Positions 6,674 to 10,456 of a DNA stretch of 10,456 nucleotides are shown piece by piece. The stretch covers positions 1-10,456 of the forward strand of contig DWZW01000137.1 in assembly GCA_019117345.1 (NCBI GenBank). Reading direction: 5' to 3'. Source of the stretch: Claveliimonas stercoravium. GTDB taxonomy: Bacteria; Bacillota; Clostridia; Lachnospirales; Lachnospiraceae. A program made the position numbers and the translations under genes. The notes below the pieces were generated by a model, which searched no databases, was not told the DNA's origin, and saw only the letters and a list, made by a program, of their open reading frames with translations. Position 1 is the first letter of the stretch. Every line of letters begins with the position of its first letter.

Positions 6674-7468
6674 TTAAAGCTTTATCTCCGGTATGGCCCA
6701 GCCATGATCCATGGGGCCGCTTCCTTTTCCAAGATCCAGTCCCGCCCGCAGAGCGCCGGAAATATAGGCCTTGGCTCTGCGGATACTCTCCTCCATGGAG
6801 TACTCTTTTGCCAGGTTGCTGGCAATGGCTGAGGACAGAGTGCACCCTGTCCCGTGTGTATTGGGATTGTCAATCCTCTCCCCCCGAAACCAGGTTGTTT
6901 CTCCTTTATAATACAGAAGATCATTGGCATCGCTGATCTGGTGGCCGCCTTTGATCAGCACCCCGCCCTGGTAGAGTTCTCCAAGACGCCTGGCCGCATC
7001 TTCCATCTCCTTCTCCCCGGTGATCTGCTGATCTGTCAGAGCCTCCGCCTCCGGAATGTTGGGCGTGATCACCGATGCAAGGGGAAGAAGCCGTTCCTTG
7101 AGGGCCTCCTGGGCCTCTTCCTCAAGGAGCCTGCTGCCGCTTGTGGAAACCATCACCGGGTCCACCACAATGTTGCGGGCCTTCCACTTCACAAGGCTGT
7201 CCGCGATCACCTCAATGAGCCGTGCCGAGGACACCATGCCGATCTTCACCGCATCCGGAAAAATATCCTCAAATATACAGTTCAGCTGATTTTCCAGAAA
7301 TTCCGGCGACGCCTCCATGATCCCGTAGACGCCTGTGGTATTCTGGGCTGTCAGAGCTGTGACAGCGCTCATGGCGTAGACGCCGTTGGCCTGCATTGTC
7401 TTCATGTCCGCCTGGATGCCCGCGCCGCCGCTGCAGTCACTCCCGGCTATGGTGAGTACACATTTCAT
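6674..7468 (-). CDS. thiD: Hydroxymethylpyrimidine/phosphomethylpyrimidine kinase
   Basis: A 264-residue ribokinase-fold enzyme that phosphorylates HMP and then HMP-phosphate to HMP-diphosphate, the pyrimidine donor for ThiE. The N-terminal substrate motif IAGSDCSGGAGIQAD (7-21) is the ThiD signature, followed by SAVTALTAQNT. DPVMVSTSG (102-110) and TPNIPEA (134-140) are family motifs. The anion-hole and catalytic loop NTHGTGC (203-209) carries the cysteine typical of bacterial ThiD. Length is normal and no domain is fused; some clostridial ThiD proteins carry ThiE or ThiN extensions, absent here. The ATG overlaps the HAD stop as ATGA, with AAGGAG eight bases upstream. The enzyme may serve salvage of environmental HMP, since no thiC is visible in the window. 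Confidence 0.96.
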   Translation of the reverse strand: MKCVLTIAGSDCSGGAGIQADMKTMQANGVYAMSAVTALTAQNTTGVYGIMEASPEFLENQLNCIFEDIFPDAVKIGMVSSARLIEVIADSLVKWKARNIVVDPVMVSTSGSRLLEEEAQEALKERLLPLASVITPNIPEAEALTDQQITGEKEMEDAARRLGELYQGGVLIKGGHQISDANDLLYYKGETTWFRGERIDNPNTHGTGCTLSSAIASNLAKEYSMEESIRRAKAYISGALRAGLDLGKGSGPMDHGWAIPEIKL

Positions 7469-8133
7469 TTTTCGATCTCCTTCATCTCTCTATAATCTGT
7501 GATATACACATCTGCCGCTGCCCGGATCTTCTCCATCTCCTCCGCGGCGGACGCATCTTCCATGGCAACAGTGTAAAATCCCGCCTCCCTGGCATTCTGT
7601 ATCCCCTTTAGGATATCCTCAAATACGATGCAGCTGCCCGGCTTCGTTCCCAGCCTATCTGCCGCCAGACAGTACACCTCCGGCGTGTCTTTGCCGTGAG
7701 GCGTCTCCGAGGACAGGGCAAAGGCGTGAAAATAATCATAAATGCCGTTATTTTTCAAGGCCGCCTCAAAGAGAACCGGCTCCGAGGATGTGGCCGCGGC
7801 GATCTTCACTCCCACTCTGTGGAGATATTCCAGATACTCCGCTGCGTGAGGCTTAAGCCCGATCTCCCGCTCGTACATTCCTCTTGCCAGGGCAAACCAC
7901 TCCTCCATGATGGCCGCCTCGCTCTCCTCCATGGCATACCGCTTCTTTGTGTAGGCAGCTGCCTGGGGGAAATTCATATTGGTCAGTGCCTTCAGATAAC
8001 TCTCCTCAATGGGAAGCCCGTGCCGGGTCAGGAACCTGCCGTCCACGCTCTCCCAGATCCACATGGAGTCCAGGATCGTCCCGTCCAGGTCAAACACCGC
8101 GCCCTCCCACATTTTTCCGTTGTATTTTATCAT
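7465..8133 (-). CDS. HAD-superfamily phosphatase, candidate thiamine-phosphate phosphatase
   Basis: A 222-residue HAD hydrolase of the beta-phosphoglucomutase-like subgroup. Motif I is FDLDGTILDS with nucleophile D15 and acid/base D17. A helical cap spans about 22-90. Motif II is AATSSE (T115/S116), the motif III lysine is K148 in HGKDTPEVY, and motif IV is VFEDILKGI (E172/D173). All catalytic positions are present, so it should be an active cytoplasmic phosphatase or mutase. It lies between thiE and thiD and overlaps thiD by four bases, which ties it to thiamine metabolism. A dephosphorylation of thiamine phosphate to thiamine is the plausible role if the cell makes TPP with a thiamine pyrophosphokinase rather than ThiL. 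The exact substrate cannot be read from sequence, and HAD enzymes are often promiscuous. The start at 8133 has AGAGGA about eight bases upstream. Confidence 0.9.
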   Translation of the reverse strand: MIKYNGKMWEGAVFDLDGTILDSMWIWESVDGRFLTRHGLPIEESYLKALTNMNFPQAAAYTKKRYAMEESEAAIMEEWFALARGMYEREIGLKPHAAEYLEYLHRVGVKIAAATSSEPVLFEAALKNNGIYDYFHAFALSSETPHGKDTPEVYCLAADRLGTKPGSCIVFEDILKGIQNAREAGFYTVAMEDASAAEEMEKIRAAADVYITDYREMKEIEK

Positions 8134-8162
8134 CTCCCGGTTCCTCTCCTGTCCTTCTCTTT

Positions 8163-8778
<616 letters not shown>

Positions 8779-8792
<14 letters not shown>

Positions 8793-9642
8793 TCTTCGCT
8801 CTCTCCCTTATGATTTTTTCATTCAGATTTCCCACAGCGTCAAGAAGCGCCATGTGAAAGCTGCCGCAGCCTATGTGTCCCGCTTTCTCAAAAGCCAGCT
8901 CCCCGGCAATACCCATGGCAGCCAGGGCCGCGCTGACTGCTGTGAGCGGATCTTTTCCTGCACCGGCAAAGGCGCCGGAAAGGGCGCTGGTCATGCAGCC
9001 GGTCCCGGTGACTCTGGCCATCAGAGGGGTGCCTCCACGGATCCGGATCACCCGGCTTCCGTCTGTCACCACATCCACCGAGCCTGTGACAGCCACTGTG
9101 CAGCCCAGTCTCTCCGCCGCAGCCAGAGCCGCCTCTGTCCTGTCCCTTCCCTGGTCCGCCTCGGACACGTCTACTCCCTTTTCGCAAAAGTCCAGCCCTG
9201 CCGCAAAAGAGATCTCCGACACATTGCCCCGCAGGATGTCCACCTTGACTTCTCTGATGATCTGCGCCGCCATCTCTCTTCGGAGGCAGGATGCGCCGGC
9301 TCCCACCGGGTCCAGGATCACAGGAATCCCCGCTTCATTGGCGCTCTTCCCGGCCCGGACCATGGCCTCCAGCTTTCTCCTGGAAGGCGTACCCATATTA
9401 AGGACAAGGGCAGATGCGGACGCAGCGATCTCCCCTGTCTCCTCCGGGTCATCAGCCATGATGGGGGACGCTCCGATGGCAAGGAGGATATTGGCACAGT
9501 CATTAGCTGTCACATAGTTGGTGATGCAGTGGACAAGGGGCCGTTTCCTCTGCAGCTCTTCCACCAGAAGAGCCGCACGGACGGCCATGGTCTCTGCCTT
9601 ATTTTCCCGTTTCTTGTCCTTCTCTGTCATAGTCCCGCGCAT
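8779..9642 (-). CDS. thiM: Hydroxyethylthiazole kinase
   Basis: A 287-residue ribokinase-like kinase that phosphorylates hydroxyethylthiazole, a salvage step feeding ThiE. Family motifs are clear: HCITNYVTANDCANILLA (38-55), GASPIMADDPEE (57-68), NMGTP (82-86), DPVGAGAS (111-118), LRGNVSEI (137-144) and the ATP/substrate loop VTGTGCMTSALSGAF (211-225) with the catalytic-type cysteine C216. Compared with typical ThiM the N-terminus carries about 20 extra charged residues before the conserved core. The start at 9642 has AGGAG at 9649-9653 with six-base spacing. A second ATG at residue 5 is also possible. It is the first thi gene, 43 bases after the Suf gene, with no room for a riboswitch between them. 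Confidence 0.96.
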
Positions 9643-9665
9643 CCTGCTCTCCTCTCCGCTTTCAT
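9627..9665 (-). other. Possible 12-codon leader ORF overlapping the thiM start
   Basis: The minus strand has AAGGA, a short spacer and an ATG at 9665, opening a 12-residue frame (MKAERRAGCAGL). Its TGA forms ATGA with the second ATG of thiM (9630). It could couple thiM translation to ribosomes leaving the Suf gene. With only 12 codons and no conservation data it may be chance. Confidence 0.2.
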
Positions 9666-9685
9666 CCTGCTTTTCCTTTTTTACA

Positions 9686-10456
9686 CTAATTCAGGAAGGC
9701 CTCCACGATCACGCCTTCGGCCTCCTCCTCCGTCATACCAAAGGTCCTGAGCTTGATGAGCTGCTCGTTGTTGATCCTTCCGATGGCCGCCTCATGGATG
9801 ATGGCTGCGTCCAGATGACGGGCATCGATCTCCGGAATGGAGCGCACCTGCGCTTCGTCCATAATGATGGAATCGCACTGGATGTGGGCGTGGCATTTGG
9901 CCTCCCCCACAGCCCTGGGATGGAAGACCTGTGTGGAATTTCCCTTTGCCACAGATCTGGAAATGATCTGCGCAGAGCTGTCCTCCCCTCTCATGTACAC
10001 GGCCATATTGGACTCTGCCTTCTGCCTGTCATGGGTCATCAGCTTCTCCACCACATAGAGCTTTGCGCCTGCCCCCATGGTCACCTCGGTCTCCCGGACT
10101 GTGGAGTCCACGCCTCTGATCTGAGCTGTGTCCAGTGTAAATACAGATTCATCCTCCATATAGATCCTGGTCACCGGGTTCAGAACGCGGGCTCCTGTTC
10201 CTTCGCCCTCCCCGTAGTGTTTTTCTTCGTAGCGCACATTGGCGCCTTTCCCTACATGGAAGGCATGGATGCCGTCATGCCGGCTCTCATTGCAACCGCT
10301 GTTATGGATACCGCATCCTGCCACGATGGTGACATCCGCGCCATCCGCAATGTAAAAATCATTGTAGACAATGTCCGTCATTCCGGAAGTACTCACTACC
10401 ACAGGAATGTGTACCTGCTCTCCTTTTGTATTTCCATCAATGTACACATCGATTCC
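9686..10456 (-). CDS. Short SufB/SufD-family Fe-S assembly protein, 5' end cut by window
   Basis: The C-terminal 256 residues of a SufBD-domain (PF01458) protein that, with a SufC ATPase, builds Fe-S clusters. The open frame continues to the window edge (GIDVYIDG...), so the GTG at 10447 is only an internal codon. The right-handed beta-helix core is seen in repeated short strands, and the C-terminal helical SufC-binding part is EQLIKLRTFGMTEEEAEGVIVEAF. A cysteine in IQCDS (codon 9877-9875) aligns with the scaffold cysteine of SufB, and IIHEAAIG matches the SufB/SufD His-Glu segment. Further conserved-looking Cys/His residues occur in IVAGCGIHNSGCNESRHDGIH. The spacing resembles the short, roughly 300-residue clostridial type that pairs with SufC in two-gene systems rather than full SufB. 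A sufC-like gene is expected just upstream of the window. Confidence 0.88.
   Translation of the reverse strand, partial: GIDVYIDGNTKGEQVHIPVVVSTSGMTDIVYNDFYIADGADVTIVAGCGIHNSGCNESRHDGIHAFHVGKGANVRYEEKHYGEGEGTGARVLNPVTRIYMEDESVFTLDTAQIRGVDSTVRETEVTMGAGAKLYVVEKLMTHDRQKAESNMAVYMRGEDSSAQIISRSVAKGNSTQVFHPRAVGEAKCHAHIQCDSIIMDEAQVRSIPEIDARHLDAAIIHEAAIGRINNEQLIKLRTFGMTEEEAEGVIVEAFLN

Noticed and set aside
9643..9685. TPP riboswitch before thiM
   Set aside because: The gap is only 43 bases and shows none of the conserved riboswitch motifs; the element needs about 100 bases.
8854..9750. Long plus-strand open frames (up to 298 codons) opposite thiM
   Set aside because: Antisense to a gene with all ThiM motifs; two different antisense frames are open here, as expected from GC-rich codon bias, and neither has a domain or a ribosome site.

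Overview
The window looks like a chromosomal segment from an anaerobic Firmicute, most likely a gut Lachnospiraceae-type clostridium. This rests on a V-type rather than F-type ATPase, a short SufB/SufD-family protein, an arylsulfate sulfotransferase, a thiamine salvage set, strong AGGAGG ribosome sites and moderately GC-rich DNA. The assignment is an inference from gene content. All eleven genes lie on the minus strand, so transcription runs from high to low coordinates. No RNA gene, CRISPR array or mobile element was seen.

Upstream block (10456 to about 3848): a 5'-truncated short SufB/SufD-family gene is followed by thiM, thiE, a HAD-family phosphatase gene, thiD, a polytopic membrane protein gene of the DUF2238/YjdF type, an arylsulfate sulfotransferase (ASST) gene and a gene for a small helical protein of unknown function. 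Gaps are at most 54 bases and several neighbours overlap, so the block could be read as one long transcript. It ends in a strong hairpin at 3847-3876. ThiM and ThiD phosphorylate the thiazole and pyrimidine moieties of thiamine, and ThiE joins them to thiamine phosphate. The HAD protein is a candidate thiamine-phosphate phosphatase. No TPP riboswitch is visible in front of the thi genes.

Downstream block (about 3814 to 1): a sigma-A-like promoter starts a V-type ATPase operon. Its visible order is peripheral-stalk G/H-type subunit, C (d-type) subunit, I (a-type) subunit and K (c-ring) subunit. Genes are separated by at most 3 bases or overlap by 4. The remaining subunits (E, F, A, B, D) would be expected beyond position 1.

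The most unusual spot is the membrane-protein/ASST junction near 5710-5765. The ASST reading frame is open upstream of its first ATG but has no usable start there. A well-placed ATG with a ribosome site sits one frame away, immediately before a run of six A. The ASST also has no signal peptide or membrane anchor. Other points of interest are an 8-base direct repeat with an 11-base period upstream of the ATPase promoter, and the HAD gene embedded between thiE and thiD.
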